A stretch of 64,000 nucleotides of DNA from Bog-473 sp963755375 (GCA_963755375.1 CAVWKG010000016.1:1674001-1738000); one strand, 5' to 3'. Positions 1 to 8,196 are shown, numbered from the stretch's first letter. Notes: generated from the sequence alone by a model not told the origin. Program-made: numbers and translations.

Positions 1-539
1 CCCGGGTCACACTGGCCGAGGCGAGTGCACTGGGCCCACCCGGGACCGAGGTCGGCTTCCAGGACTACTTCGTCCGGCTCCGTCACGACGTGCCGGTTCG
101 TGGCGTGCGTTTCGAGGGGGCCGCCACGGCGCGGCCTGCCCCCGGGGTGATGGAATCCATCGGCGAGGCGGACGCCGTCGTGGTGTGCCCGTCGAACCCC
201 GTCGTCTCGATCGGCCCCGTCCTGGCCGTCCCCGGCTTGCGCGAGGCCCTCGTGGCACGGCGGGACCAGGTCGTGGCCGTGTCGCCCATCGTGGCCGGCG
301 CGGCGCTTAAGGGGCCGGCCGACCGGCTCATGGCCGAGCTCGGCAGCGAGCCCTCCGTGGTCGGGGTGGCCCGACTGTACGCGCCGTGGGTCGGCACGCT
401 CGTGGTGGACGTCGCCGACGCCTCCCATGCGGCCGCCATTGAGGCCGAGGGCCTGCGCTGCATCGCGACCCCCACCGTGATGAGCAGTCCGGAGCGGGCG
501 CAGGACCTCGCCAGGGCGGTGGTCGATGCCGTCGGCTGA
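1..539 (+). CDS. cofD: 2-phospho-L-lactate transferase CofD/FbiA, 3' part
   Basis: C-terminal portion of the enzyme that transfers the phospholactyl (or phosphoenolpyruvyl) group onto the deazaflavin Fo, making the F420-0 type core. The frame is open from the first bases of the window, so the 5' end lies outside. The visible part has the family block FQDYFVR followed by VRGVRFEG, then the conserved SNPVVSIGP segment and a C-terminal helical part ending in RAVVDAVG. It overlaps cofE by 14 nt, which implies co-translation. Family assignment is firm; the exact phosphoryl donor cannot be told from this fragment. Confidence 0.9.
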   Translation, partial: RVTLAEASALGPPGTEVGFQDYFVRLRHDVPVRGVRFEGAATARPAPGVMESIGEADAVVVCPSNPVVSIGPVLAVPGLREALVARRDQVVAVSPIVAGAALKGPADRLMAELGSEPSVVGVARLYAPWVGTLVVDVADASHAAAIEAEGLRCIATPTVMSSPERAQDLARAVVDAVG

Positions 540-1257
540 CGGCGTGCACGTGTTCCCCCTCCCCGGTATCGGCGAGGTGACACCGGGGACCGATCTGGCC
601 GCGCTCATCGCAGGCGCCGTCGCGCCGGCCGACCCCGACAGGCCCGCGCTCGCAGCCGGCGACGTCGTCGTGGTCACGCAGAAGATCGTCTCGAAGGCCG
701 AGGGTCGTCTGGTCGAGCTCGACCACGGCGACCCGGCGGCCAAGCTCGCGTTGGTGCGCCAGGAGTCAGTCCGGGTACTGCGCCAGCGGGGCGACCTGGT
801 GATCAGCGAGACCCGCCACGGATTCATCTGCGCCAACGCCGGCATCGATCTGTCCAACGTGGCGGACGGGACCGCGGCCCTCCTTCCCGAGGACTCGGAC
901 CGCTCGGCCCGTCGTATCCGGGCCGGGCTGCAGAACGCCCTGGGGATAGAGCTCGGTGTCATCGTCTCGGACACCTTCGGGCGGCCATGGCGGCGGGGCG
1001 TCACCGATGTCGCCATCGGGTGCGCCGGCGTGGCCGCGGTGGTGGATCTGAAGGGCACGACCGATGCCGGCGGGCGCGAGCTCGTCGCCACGGAGATCTG
1101 CGTCGCCGACGAACTGGCCTCCGCGGCCGAGCTGGTGATGGGAAAGGACCGCGGCGTCCCGGTGGCGGTCGTGCGTGGGGTGCCGCCGGAGTGGCTACGC
1201 CCGGCCTCGGTCCGCGCCGAGGTGATCCGGCCTCCGGACGAGGACCTCTTTCGCTGA
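526..1257 (+). CDS. cofE: Coenzyme F420-0:L-glutamate ligase CofE
   Basis: Adds gamma-linked glutamates to F420-0 in a GTP- and metal-dependent reaction. The 243-residue protein carries the family landmarks: LPGIGEV near the N terminus, the VVVTQKIVSKAEGR stretch around residue 50, ETRHGFICANAGIDLSNV around 100, and VSDTFGRPWRRGVTDVAIG around 150. It is a stand-alone ligase: the C-terminal nitroreductase-like domain fused to it in mycobacterial FbiB is absent. The ATG lies inside the 3' end of cofD. The last 25 codons, including the stop, are duplicated immediately downstream. Confidence 0.95.
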   Translation: MPSADGVHVFPLPGIGEVTPGTDLAALIAGAVAPADPDRPALAAGDVVVVTQKIVSKAEGRLVELDHGDPAAKLALVRQESVRVLRQRGDLVISETRHGFICANAGIDLSNVADGTAALLPEDSDRSARRIRAGLQNALGIELGVIVSDTFGRPWRRGVTDVAIGCAGVAAVVDLKGTTDAGGRELVATEICVADELASAAELVMGKDRGVPVAVVRGVPPEWLRPASVRAEVIRPPDEDLFR

Positions 1258-1333
1258 CCGCCGGAGTGGCTACGCCCGGCCTCGGTCCGCGCCGAGGTGA
1301 TCCGGCCTCCGGACGAGGACCTCTTTCGCTGAC
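1183..1333. repeat. Perfect 75-bp tandem duplication of the cofE 3' end
   Basis: Bases 1183-1258 recur identically at 1258-1333, with a period of exactly 75 bp (25 codons). The first copy holds the last 24 codons and TGA stop of cofE; the second follows immediately after the stop and stays in the same frame, so reading through the stop would repeat the same 24 residues. No mismatch is visible. It could be a recent slippage duplication or a metagenome assembly artefact. Confidence 0.9.
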
Positions 1334-1334
1334 G

Positions 1335-2285
1335 TCAGTCCGTGCGGGCGCGCAGGAATTCGAGCACCGCACGGGTCCCGTCGTTCAGCTCGGTCCAGGC
1401 GCGCCAACCGAGCTGGATGGCCGCCCGTTCGACGTCGAGGCTGGAACGGAGCAATTCGCCCGGGCGCGCCGGCGCCAGGACGGACTCCACCTCAGTGCCG
1501 GACTGGGACGCCAAAGCGCTGACCAGCTCGTTGACCGATGTCTCGCGCCCGGTCCCGATGTTGCAGACGAGGCCGCCGCCGCGGGTGGCGGCCCGCACGA
1601 AGGCGTCGACGACATCGTCGACGAACACGAAGTCCCTCGTCTGCTCGCCGTCCCCGAAGATCGTGACCGGCTCAGCGCGCAGGACGCGCTCGGCGAATAT
1701 GGCGATCACGCCGGCCTCGCCGTGGGGATCCTGCCGGGGCCCGTAGACGTTTCCCAGGGCGAGGGCGCAGAACTCAAGGGAGTGCAGCTCCCGGTAGGCG
1801 ACCAGGTAATCGATGACGGCCTTCTTGGCCACGCCGTAGGGCGACAGCGGCTGCTGGGGATGCGATTCGCGCACGGGGAGGTCCTCGACGGCCGGCTCGC
1901 CGTAGAGCGTGCCGCCGCTGGCGGCGAAGACCACGCGCTCGGCTTCGGCCTGGCGCGCCCCCTCCAGCACGTTGAGCGAGCCGACGACGTTGACGGTGGC
2001 GTCGAAGGCCGGGCGGGCCACGGAGACACGGACATCGGCCTGCGCGGCGAGATGGAAGACCAGTTCGGGGCGCCGCCGGGCCATGAGCTCGATGACAGCG
2101 GGCGCGGTGATGTCGAGATGGTGGATGGTCAGCGCCCGGCCCGCGCTCCCACGGGCCTCGCCCAGGTTCGAAAGAGAACCCGTCGAGAAGTCGTCGACCA
2201 CGTCGACCTCATGACCTTCGACGAGCAGGCGATCGACCAGGTTGGACCCGATGAACCCGGCGCCTCCCGTCACCAGCGTGCGCAT
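1335..2285 (-). CDS. NAD-dependent nucleotide-sugar epimerase/dehydratase (GalE-like SDR)
   Basis: Extended short-chain dehydrogenase of 316 residues acting on an NDP-sugar, probably a UDP-glucose 4-epimerase type reaction. The N terminus has the Rossmann motif TGGAGFIGSNL, the acidic NAD-binding DDFSTG, HLAAQADVR, and the catalytic Ser region AASGGTLYG with the YGVAKK Tyr-Lys pair. Start ATG is preceded by AAAGG. It follows a sugar nucleotidyltransferase by 12 nt in a leftward operon, consistent with activated-sugar supply for surface glycans. Substrate is not determinable; GalE and dTDP/GDP-sugar dehydratases share this fold. Confidence 0.85.
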   Translation of the reverse strand: MRTLVTGGAGFIGSNLVDRLLVEGHEVDVVDDFSTGSLSNLGEARGSAGRALTIHHLDITAPAVIELMARRRPELVFHLAAQADVRVSVARPAFDATVNVVGSLNVLEGARQAEAERVVFAASGGTLYGEPAVEDLPVRESHPQQPLSPYGVAKKAVIDYLVAYRELHSLEFCALALGNVYGPRQDPHGEAGVIAIFAERVLRAEPVTIFGDGEQTRDFVFVDDVVDAFVRAATRGGGLVCNIGTGRETSVNELVSALASQSGTEVESVLAPARPGELLRSSLDVERAAIQLGWRAWTELNDGTRAVLEFLRARTD

Positions 2286-2297
2286 GCCCTGACCTTT

Positions 2298-3374
2298 CTA
2301 GCCCGACACCCGCTCGCCGTCGACCAGCGTCCCTGACGAGACCACTGCATCGGCGCCGAGGACGGAAACCGCCCGGACATCGCCCCTCTGCCCCACGATC
2401 GACCGGGGCCCCATGACCGATCCCACCACCTTGGCATCGGCCGCGACGTGGCAGCCGCCCATCAGCACGGAATCCGCCACGAGCGCACCGGAGGAGACCA
2501 CCGTCCCGCGCCCGAGAATGCTGCGCGCAACCCGGGCTCCCGACTCCACCACACACCCCGAGAAGATCACGGAGGGGCCCGTCACCTCGCCTTCCACATC
2601 ACTGTCGCCTTGCAACAGGACCCCGTCGCCGCGGTCGACCACGCGAGGGTTCACGATCGGGCCCCGCTTCTGGTTCAGGTAGTCGAAGTTCGCTTCGAGG
2701 TAGGCGGCCGGGGTCCCCGTGTCGAGCCAGTAGCGGTCGTCGGAGCGAGCGAAAAGCCCTCGGTCGCGGACCATGGCGGGAAAGGTCTCCCGTTCTATCG
2801 AGACCCGTCCCCCCTCGGGGATCCGACCGAGCACGGATGGCTCGAGCACGTACGTACCGGCATTGATTTCGTTCGTCGGCGACTCGTCGCGTGGCGGCTT
2901 CTCCACGAAGGCCGTGACCCGGCCGTCGTCGTCGGTCGGCACCACGCCGAACGCGGAAGGGTCCGCCACGGGGTGCAGGGCGATCGTTCCCTCCGCACCG
3001 CGTTGACGATGGAAGGCCACGAGGGAGGTCAGATCGAAATCGGTGAGCACGTCGCCGTTGACGACCACGAAGGTCTCGTCGATCCCGGCGAACGTGGCGG
3101 CGAAGCGAACGGCGCCTGCCGTGTCCAGCGGCTCCGGCTCCACGGCGTAGGTCAGCCCCAGGCCGGCGATCCGGCCGTCCGGGTAGGCCTCAATGAAGGC
3201 ATCAGGCAGGTAGCCGAGCGAAAGTACCGCTTCGTCGATGCCATGGGAGGCGAGGTGACCGAGCACGCGCTCAATCATGGGAATCCCGACGATGGGGAGC
3301 ATCTGCTTGGGGGCCGAGAGCGTCAGAGGACGAAGCCTCGTCCCCTCGCCCCCGACGAGGACGACTGCTTTCAT
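2298..3374 (-). CDS. Sugar-1-phosphate nucleotidyltransferase (mannose-1-P guanylyltransferase-like)
   Basis: Couples an NTP to a sugar-1-phosphate. The 358-residue protein has the NTP-binding signature GGEGTRLRPLTL at residues 8-19, VVVNGDVLTDFD around 105, an EKP motif, and a C-terminal left-handed beta-helix (repeats such as SVIFSGCVVESGARV) from about residue 255. Its position next to cofD/cofE matches the mycobacterial locus where manB (GDP-mannose pyrophosphorylase) neighbours fbiA/fbiB, supporting a GDP-mannose role. The ATG overlaps the upstream stop (TAATG), so it is translationally coupled. Glucose-1-phosphate as substrate remains possible. Confidence 0.85.
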   Translation of the reverse strand: MKAVVLVGGEGTRLRPLTLSAPKQMLPIVGIPMIERVLGHLASHGIDEAVLSLGYLPDAFIEAYPDGRIAGLGLTYAVEPEPLDTAGAVRFAATFAGIDETFVVVNGDVLTDFDLTSLVAFHRQRGAEGTIALHPVADPSAFGVVPTDDDGRVTAFVEKPPRDESPTNEINAGTYVLEPSVLGRIPEGGRVSIERETFPAMVRDRGLFARSDDRYWLDTGTPAAYLEANFDYLNQKRGPIVNPRVVDRGDGVLLQGDSDVEGEVTGPSVIFSGCVVESGARVARSILGRGTVVSSGALVADSVLMGGCHVAADAKVVGSVMGPRSIVGQRGDVRAVSVLGADAVVSSGTLVDGERVSG

Positions 3375-4198
3375 TACTTGGTCGTCGTCGTGGACGAAGG
3401 TTTTGTCGTCGTCGTGGCCGGCGGAGCCGTCGTGGTCGTGACCGACGGTGCCGTTGTCGGGGTGACGCCCGCCGCGGTCGTGGTCGTCGTCGCCACCGGC
3501 GCCTGGTCACCGACCAGCACCTGCTGCAGGGCGAGAATGGTCGAGGCGGGGGGCTTCGGCAGAGGCTTGCTCTCCGGCCCGAACCCGACCGTGACGAGCT
3601 GGCGATTCAGCAACTTCACGTTGGCCGGCTTCAGCGTCGTCACGCCCCCGGTCTCTTCCTCCTCGTTGTTCTTCCCGACCTTCGTCGAGATCACCCATTC
3701 GCGCGCCTGTACCACGCCGACCAGGCCGGCGTCTGGTGTACCGCTCCCGCACTTCTGGCCGTTCTTGTACTCGGGTGTGGTCGAGGGGTACTTCAGCGTG
3801 GTGTTGGTCAACGTAAGTCCGGTATACCCGGAGGCAAACTTTCCCAACGTCGCATTGTTACCGGCCTCGCCGGCATTCTTCGGTGCGACCAGGAGCACAC
3901 CGCTGCCTGTCGTCGTGAGGCCCGTGGTCGCGGTGCTGGGTGAGGCAGCGAGTGCCTGCTCTGTCGTCCCGCAGATGTCGAACGCGAGGCCGGCGTGCCA
4001 CGACGTCCCGACGGTGGGCTCGACGACGGCCGGGACCCGGTTGTAGTTGTACTTGGCCAACGCGATCGACCCCACCCCGACGAGGACGATGATCACGAGC
4101 GCGGCGTACCAGTTCACCGGCATCTGCCCGCGATAGGTGGCACCACCACCCGTCGCGGCGGCGCGTGCGACTGATCTCCCTGAAGAGCTTCTCGCCAT
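3374..4198 (-). CDS. Membrane-anchored secreted protein with Thr-rich C-terminal tail
   Basis: Unrecognised family of 274 residues. It has a short basic N-terminal segment, one membrane helix at about residues 28-45 (WYAALVIIVLVGVGSIALA), an extracellular body with two cysteines (DICGTT and KCGSGT) that could pair, and a low-complexity tail of about 45 residues rich in Thr, Pro and Ala (TTTTAPP-like), typical of wall-spanning linkers in actinobacteria. The ATG at 4198 is preferred over a longer upstream frame because translation from it gives a normal type II signal anchor and avoids overlap with the BTAD gene. It lies in the nucleotide-sugar operon, so an envelope role is likely but unproven. 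Confidence 0.7.
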   Translation of the reverse strand: MARSSSGRSVARAAATGGGATYRGQMPVNWYAALVIIVLVGVGSIALAKYNYNRVPAVVEPTVGTSWHAGLAFDICGTTEQALAASPSTATTGLTTTGSGVLLVAPKNAGEAGNNATLGKFASGYTGLTLTNTTLKYPSTTPEYKNGQKCGSGTPDAGLVGVVQAREWVISTKVGKNNEEEETGGVTTLKPANVKLLNRQLVTVGFGPESKPLPKPPASTILALQQVLVGDQAPVATTTTTAAGVTPTTAPSVTTTTAPPATTTTKPSSTTTTK

Positions 4199-4212
4199 GG
4201 CGGGTGGCAACC

Positions 4213-4986
4213 CTACAGCCTGGCGGGGTGCCCTCCTACGCCAGGCGACCCGCGCAGCAGGTCTTGGTAGAGGGCCGTCGTCTCGGGATGGAGGCAGTCC
4301 GTCGGGAGATGGACGGCCGTCCGGGCTGGTGGGCGGGCTGGCTCTCCGGCCAGGGTCAAGAGCTGGGCCATGGCCGAGTGCAGCCGGACCCGGTTGCCCT
4401 GGGCCGCCGTGGCCGTCAACAGCGCGCGGTAGAGGCGTTCGTCGTAGGGGCTCACGTGCAGCGCCTGACGGATCATCCACTCGGCCTCGTCGCCACAACC
4501 CAGTTGCACGAACGCGTCGGCACCGTGGAGCGCCGTGCGCACGACCAACGACTCGATGCTCGACTGGGTGCCGTCGAAGACGGCCCAGTCCGTGCGGTGC
4601 AACCCCGAGAAGAGCGGACCCCGGACCAGCCGCATGGCGGCGAGGAGCCGGAGCGGGTCGTCCGAGGACGCCAGCGCCGTGAACCGTTCGACGTCGGTGG
4701 TCACCGAGCCGCCCAATTGGAGGTCGACGCCCCGGGGGAGATGCGGCCTGCCGTCAGCGGCCCGGCCCAGCGCCCGGCGGGCATCCGAGGAGGTCGAGTG
4801 CACAGTGGAGAGGCACACCGGCCGCTCGGGCCAGATCGCCAGCGCCCACTCGGCGTGACGCACGCCGCGCCGGTGGAAGGCGAGGTAGACCACGAGCTCG
4901 AGGGCAGCCGAGCGGTGAAACGCTCCGGCCGCGCCGCCGACGACGACCGGACCGAGGACGGCGACTTCGACGCCTTGTGGGGTCAC
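4213..4986 (-). CDS. BTAD-domain (SARP-like) transcriptional regulator
   Basis: Regulator of 257 residues. The N-terminal part (about 1-90) resembles an OmpR/SARP winged helix: EVAVLGPVVVGG, then ALELVVYLAFHRRG, AIWPERP and STVHSTSSDARRALG. The rest is the bacterial transcriptional activation domain, with TDVERF, PLFSGL, RTALHGADAFVQLGCGDEAEWMIRQAL and SPYDERLYRALLTATAAQGNR. No NB-ARC ATPase or LysM segment is attached, so it is a short form. The start is a GTG without an evident Shine-Dalgarno. It is 14 nt upstream of the Thr-rich secreted protein and may control that operon. Confidence 0.8.
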   Translation of the reverse strand: MTPQGVEVAVLGPVVVGGAAGAFHRSAALELVVYLAFHRRGVRHAEWALAIWPERPVCLSTVHSTSSDARRALGRAADGRPHLPRGVDLQLGGSVTTDVERFTALASSDDPLRLLAAMRLVRGPLFSGLHRTDWAVFDGTQSSIESLVVRTALHGADAFVQLGCGDEAEWMIRQALHVSPYDERLYRALLTATAAQGNRVRLHSAMAQLLTLAGEPARPPARTAVHLPTDCLHPETTALYQDLLRGSPGVGGHPARL

Positions 4987-5014
4987 GCCGGGGAACGGTC
5001 GGCGGCGCGCTGCG

Positions 5015-5088
5015 TGGGGGCGGAGGGATTCGAACCCTCACTGGGGACGGTTTAAGCGCCCTGCCTCTGCCAGTTGGGCTACGCCCCC
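5015..5088 (-). tRNA. tRNA with UAA anticodon (tRNA-Leu type), short variable loop
   Basis: A 74-nt cloverleaf on the minus strand: acceptor GGGGGCG/CGCCCCC, D arm containing AACTGGCAGA, anticodon stem GGGCG/CGTCC closing loop CTTAAAC (anticodon TAA), variable loop CCAGT of only 5 nt, T arm GAGGG TTCGAAT CCCTC, discriminator A. No CCA is encoded. The anticodon predicts decoding of UUA (Leu), yet bacterial tRNA-Leu normally has a long variable arm. The amino acid identity is therefore less certain than the tRNA call itself. Confidence 0.85.
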
Positions 5089-5136
5089 GGGGACACCATT
5101 CTTGACCGAAAGGGAGTCCGTCGTGAGGATGGCCCC

Positions 5137-6384
5137 GTGGTTCACGACCTCAGCCAGGTGGACCTGACCGATCTCGACACCTTTGCGGGTGGCTTCCCAC
5201 ACGACGTCTTCCGCCTGCACCGGGAGCAGGCACCCGTGTGGTGGCACGAGCCCACCGCCCACACCCCTGACGGGGAGGGGTTCTGGTCGGTGGCCACCTA
5301 CGAGGAGGTGTTGCGGGTGCTCCATGACCCGGTGACCTACTCCTCGGAGACCGGGGGTGACCGACCCTACGGGGGGACGATCATTCAGGATCTCCCCGTG
5401 GCGGGCGTCGTGCTCAACATGATGGACGACCCCCGTCACGCCCGCATCCGGCGCCTGGTCACCCGGGGACTCACTCCGGCGGCCGTGCGCGACCTGGAGG
5501 AGGAGCTGCGAAGCCGGATGCGTCGCCTCGTCGAATCCGTCGACGAGGAGTGTGACTTTCTGGTGGACGTGGCGGCCGAGCTCCCGATGCAGGCCATCTG
5601 CCTCCTGCTCGGCGTGCCCGAGGCCGACCGCCATCTCCTCTTCGACGCGGTCGAGCACGTCTTCGACATTCCCGACGAGTCCGACTTCCTCTCCATGACA
5701 CCGGAGCGGGAATCCGCGGTCGGACTGATGTACGAGTACGGAGCGGAGCTCATCTCCGAGAGGCGGGTTCTCCCGCGTCCCGACATGCTCTCGACCGTCA
5801 TCCACGCCGAGCTCGCTGACGCCGACCCGCCACGGCTGACCGACGACGAGCTCTCGGCCTTCTTCTCCCTGGTGTTCTCCGCCGGCGCCGAGACGACCCG
5901 CAACGCTATCGCCGGCGCCATGCTCGCCTTCCTCGAATGGCCCGAGCAGCTGCGCCTCCTGCGGACGGGGCGGGTGTCGATGGATACCGCGGTGGAGGAG
6001 ATCCTGCGCTGGACGACACCGTCGCCCTCCAAGCGCAGGACCGCGACCACCTGGAACCAGCTGGGCGGAGCCCGCATCGGTCCCGGGCAGAAGGTCGTCG
6101 TCTGGGAGGGCTCGGCCAACCGGGACCCGAGGCGCTTCGACGAACCCGACGCGTTCCTGCTGCAACGCGACCCCAATCCGCACCTGGCCTTCGGCCACGG
6201 CGTCCACTTCTGCCTTGGCGCGCACCTGGCCCGCCTCGAGATCCGCGTGGCGTTGGAAGAAGTTCTCCGGTCGGTCGACTCGTTCACTCTTGCCGCGCCG
6301 CCGCAGTGGACGCGCAGCAACCGGCACACCGGCATCCGCCATCTCCCATTGCGGCTGCACAAGAGGACCACGACAACCGGATAG
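5137..6384 (+). CDS. Cytochrome P450
   Basis: Haem-thiolate monooxygenase of 415 residues. Visible landmarks are the I-helix AGAETTRN at about 249-256, the ExxR motif E288-ILR291, and the haem loop FGHGVHFCLGAHLARLE with the cysteine ligand at about C359. The HxCLGAHLAR type loop resembles actinobacterial CYP124/125/142-like lipid or steroid oxidases, but substrate cannot be inferred. The GTG at 5137 is chosen because GAGGA lies 7 nt upstream; an ATG further upstream would overlap the tRNA. No ferredoxin or reductase gene is adjacent, so electrons must come from elsewhere. Confidence 0.92.
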   Translation: MVHDLSQVDLTDLDTFAGGFPHDVFRLHREQAPVWWHEPTAHTPDGEGFWSVATYEEVLRVLHDPVTYSSETGGDRPYGGTIIQDLPVAGVVLNMMDDPRHARIRRLVTRGLTPAAVRDLEEELRSRMRRLVESVDEECDFLVDVAAELPMQAICLLLGVPEADRHLLFDAVEHVFDIPDESDFLSMTPERESAVGLMYEYGAELISERRVLPRPDMLSTVIHAELADADPPRLTDDELSAFFSLVFSAGAETTRNAIAGAMLAFLEWPEQLRLLRTGRVSMDTAVEEILRWTTPSPSKRRTATTWNQLGGARIGPGQKVVVWEGSANRDPRRFDEPDAFLLQRDPNPHLAFGHGVHFCLGAHLARLEIRVALEEVLRSVDSFTLAAPPQWTRSNRHTGIRHLPLRLHKRTTTTG

Positions 6385-6488
6385 AGCGTCGTGGCGTAGC
6401 GTCGCCGCGCGCACAAAGGTGAGATCCCGCGGTCAGGAGACGAGTTTCACCTCAGCACCGCGCACCCCTCAGACTTCGATCACAACGA

Positions 6489-8060
6489 CTAGCCGGGAAC
6501 GCCCGACCCCAGCGGCCGATACCGCTCCAGGACGGAGAGCTCTGCATTGCGCGGCGCCGGCTCGAGCCGGGTATCCGCCCCGAAGATCATGGTGGCGCGC
6601 TCGGCCGGGTCCCAGGCGGGCCAGGCGCCGATGGCGTCGTGACCGGGATCGCCCGCAGCGGCGAAGGCCAGCCAGGCCCGCTGCATCTGGGCCGACAGGG
6701 TCTCGACGGCCGGGCCGGCACCGGAGAAGACCTGCACCACGGGCACGCGCACCGCGCCGAACACGAACGGCAGCTCCAGCGCGTGGCACGAGCCCAAGAT
6801 CCCTCCGAACGCCGGAGACTCCCAATCGAACAGGTAGACGAAGGCGTTCGAGCCACGAGCCACGTGCGCCGCGGCGAGCTGGAGACTGGGCCAGCGGAAC
6901 ACGATGTCCGTCCCGACCGCGACCCAGATGGCGGTGGGCTCGATCGACTCCGCCCGTGCCTGTCGTGCCGAACGGTAGGCGTCGATCACCTGAGTACCGG
7001 TCATGTCCGGCGCCGCGTTGGCCACCCAGCGCGTCACTCCGTCCTCATCGAGCGCCATGAACGCAGGATTGCCGAGGCCGAAGAGCGTGAGCTCGTCCCG
7101 GTTCGTCCCGATCAACAAGTCGATGCCGGCCGCCGCGCCCTTGGCCACCGCGGCGAGCGGATGATCGGGCAGGAGGACACCGTCGACGACGGGGAGGAAC
7201 GGGAGCGGGATCATTCCCGGGTCTGGACGCCGCTTCCCCATCTCTTCGGTGGCCGCCACGAGCTCCGCGACAGGGACGCGCTCCAGTGACTCTCTCGTAC
7301 AGGACGCGATCCCCAGCGCGGCCGCCAGCCGCTCCGCCGATCGCTCCGCTTCCTCGAGCGTATGCACGTGCGCCCCCCCGCTCTGGACGATGGCGCGCCG
7401 GAAGAGCCCCGTGGCGGCCGGCGTGCCGAGCAGCGTCGCCACACTGAAACCTCCGGCGGACTCACCGAAGATGGTGACGGTGCCGGGATCGCCCCCGAAG
7501 GCCGCGATGTTGTCGCGCACCCACCGCAGTGCGGCCACCTGGTCCTGAATGCCCCAGTTTCCGACCAGCCCATCGGGATCGGCCAGGTCCCGGTGGCCCA
7601 GGAAGCCGAGGGCGCCCAGCCGGTAATTGATGGTCACCACGACGGCGTCGCCGTTGCGCACCAGGTCGCCGCCCCGGTAGAGGAAAACAGACCCGCTGCC
7701 CGAGGTAAAGCCGCCCCCGTGGATGAAGACCATCACCGGGCGGCCCGCTCCCGGCTCCGACGCGGGTGACGCGGGCAACTCCGGGGTCCAGACGTTGAGC
7801 GAGAGGCAGTCCTCGCTGTGTGGTTCGGACGCCCCGGGATCCGAAGGGCTCGTGATGCCAGGCACGGATGCGGACTGTGGAGCGATCGGCCCGAACGTCG
7901 AGGCGTCGCGCACCTCGTCCCAACCCTCGGCCCCCAGCGGGGGGCGCCAGCGCAAGGCGCCCACGGGCGCACGGCCGTAAGGAATGCCCGAGAACGACCA
8001 AAGGTCGTCACGCCAGACACCCCTCAGTCTTCCCTGAGCGACGCACACGACACCCTTCAC
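6489..8060 (-). CDS. Type B carboxylesterase (para-nitrobenzyl esterase family)
   Basis: Alpha/beta hydrolase of about 523 residues that cleaves carboxylic esters. It shows the N-terminal FSGIPYG and EDCLSLNVWTP blocks, the oxyanion segment HGGGF, the nucleophile elbow GESAGG with Ser at about residue 201, and the catalytic His region CHALELPFVFG near the C terminus. The GTG at 8060 is chosen because it lies 8 nt after a TAGGGT box with a TTGACC -35; GTG at 8048 is an alternative with AAGGG upstream. No signal peptide is seen, suggesting a cytoplasmic enzyme. It is transcribed divergently from the NlpC/P60 gene. Confidence 0.9.
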   Translation of the reverse strand: MKGVVCVAQGRLRGVWRDDLWSFSGIPYGRAPVGALRWRPPLGAEGWDEVRDASTFGPIAPQSASVPGITSPSDPGASEPHSEDCLSLNVWTPELPASPASEPGAGRPVMVFIHGGGFTSGSGSVFLYRGGDLVRNGDAVVVTINYRLGALGFLGHRDLADPDGLVGNWGIQDQVAALRWVRDNIAAFGGDPGTVTIFGESAGGFSVATLLGTPAATGLFRRAIVQSGGAHVHTLEEAERSAERLAAALGIASCTRESLERVPVAELVAATEEMGKRRPDPGMIPLPFLPVVDGVLLPDHPLAAVAKGAAAGIDLLIGTNRDELTLFGLGNPAFMALDEDGVTRWVANAAPDMTGTQVIDAYRSARQARAESIEPTAIWVAVGTDIVFRWPSLQLAAAHVARGSNAFVYLFDWESPAFGGILGSCHALELPFVFGAVRVPVVQVFSGAGPAVETLSAQMQRAWLAFAAAGDPGHDAIGAWPAWDPAERATMIFGADTRLEPAPRNAELSVLERYRPLGSGVPG

Positions 8061-8068
8061 GTACGAGG

Positions 8069-8097
8069 ACCCTATGGATCCAAACACGAACGGTCAA
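8069..8097 (-). promoter_or_regulatory. Promoter of the carboxylesterase gene
   Basis: On the minus strand TTGACC (8097-8092) and TAGGGT (8074-8069) are separated by 17 nt, a near-consensus housekeeping sigma promoter. The GTG start lies 8 nt beyond the -10 box, so the mRNA would be leaderless or nearly so. The -35 box is embedded in the 12-bp iterated motif at 8087-8129. Confidence 0.65.
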
Positions 8098-8129
8098 TCG
8101 AACCGTCGATCGAACCGATACCCGAACGG
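8087..8129. repeat. Four CGAACSG motifs at exact 12-bp spacing
   Basis: CGAACGG (8087-8093), CGAACCG (8099-8105), CGAACCG (8111-8117) and CGAACGG (8123-8129) recur with a period of exactly 12 bp and different 5-nt spacers. The array lies in the divergent intergenic region and overlaps the esterase -35 box. It looks like an iterated operator, though a decayed 12-bp microsatellite is possible. Confidence 0.7.
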
Positions 8130-8196
8130 GGTGAACAGCGCGCGAACCCGGGACGCGACGACCGTACCGGAACAAGGGGATGCCGAAGATGCGATC

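Noticed and set aside
4140..4498. N-terminal extension of the Thr-rich secreted protein to 374 residues
   Set aside because: The extension overlaps the BTAD gene in another frame and would bury the signal anchor; ATG 4198 gives a normal protein.
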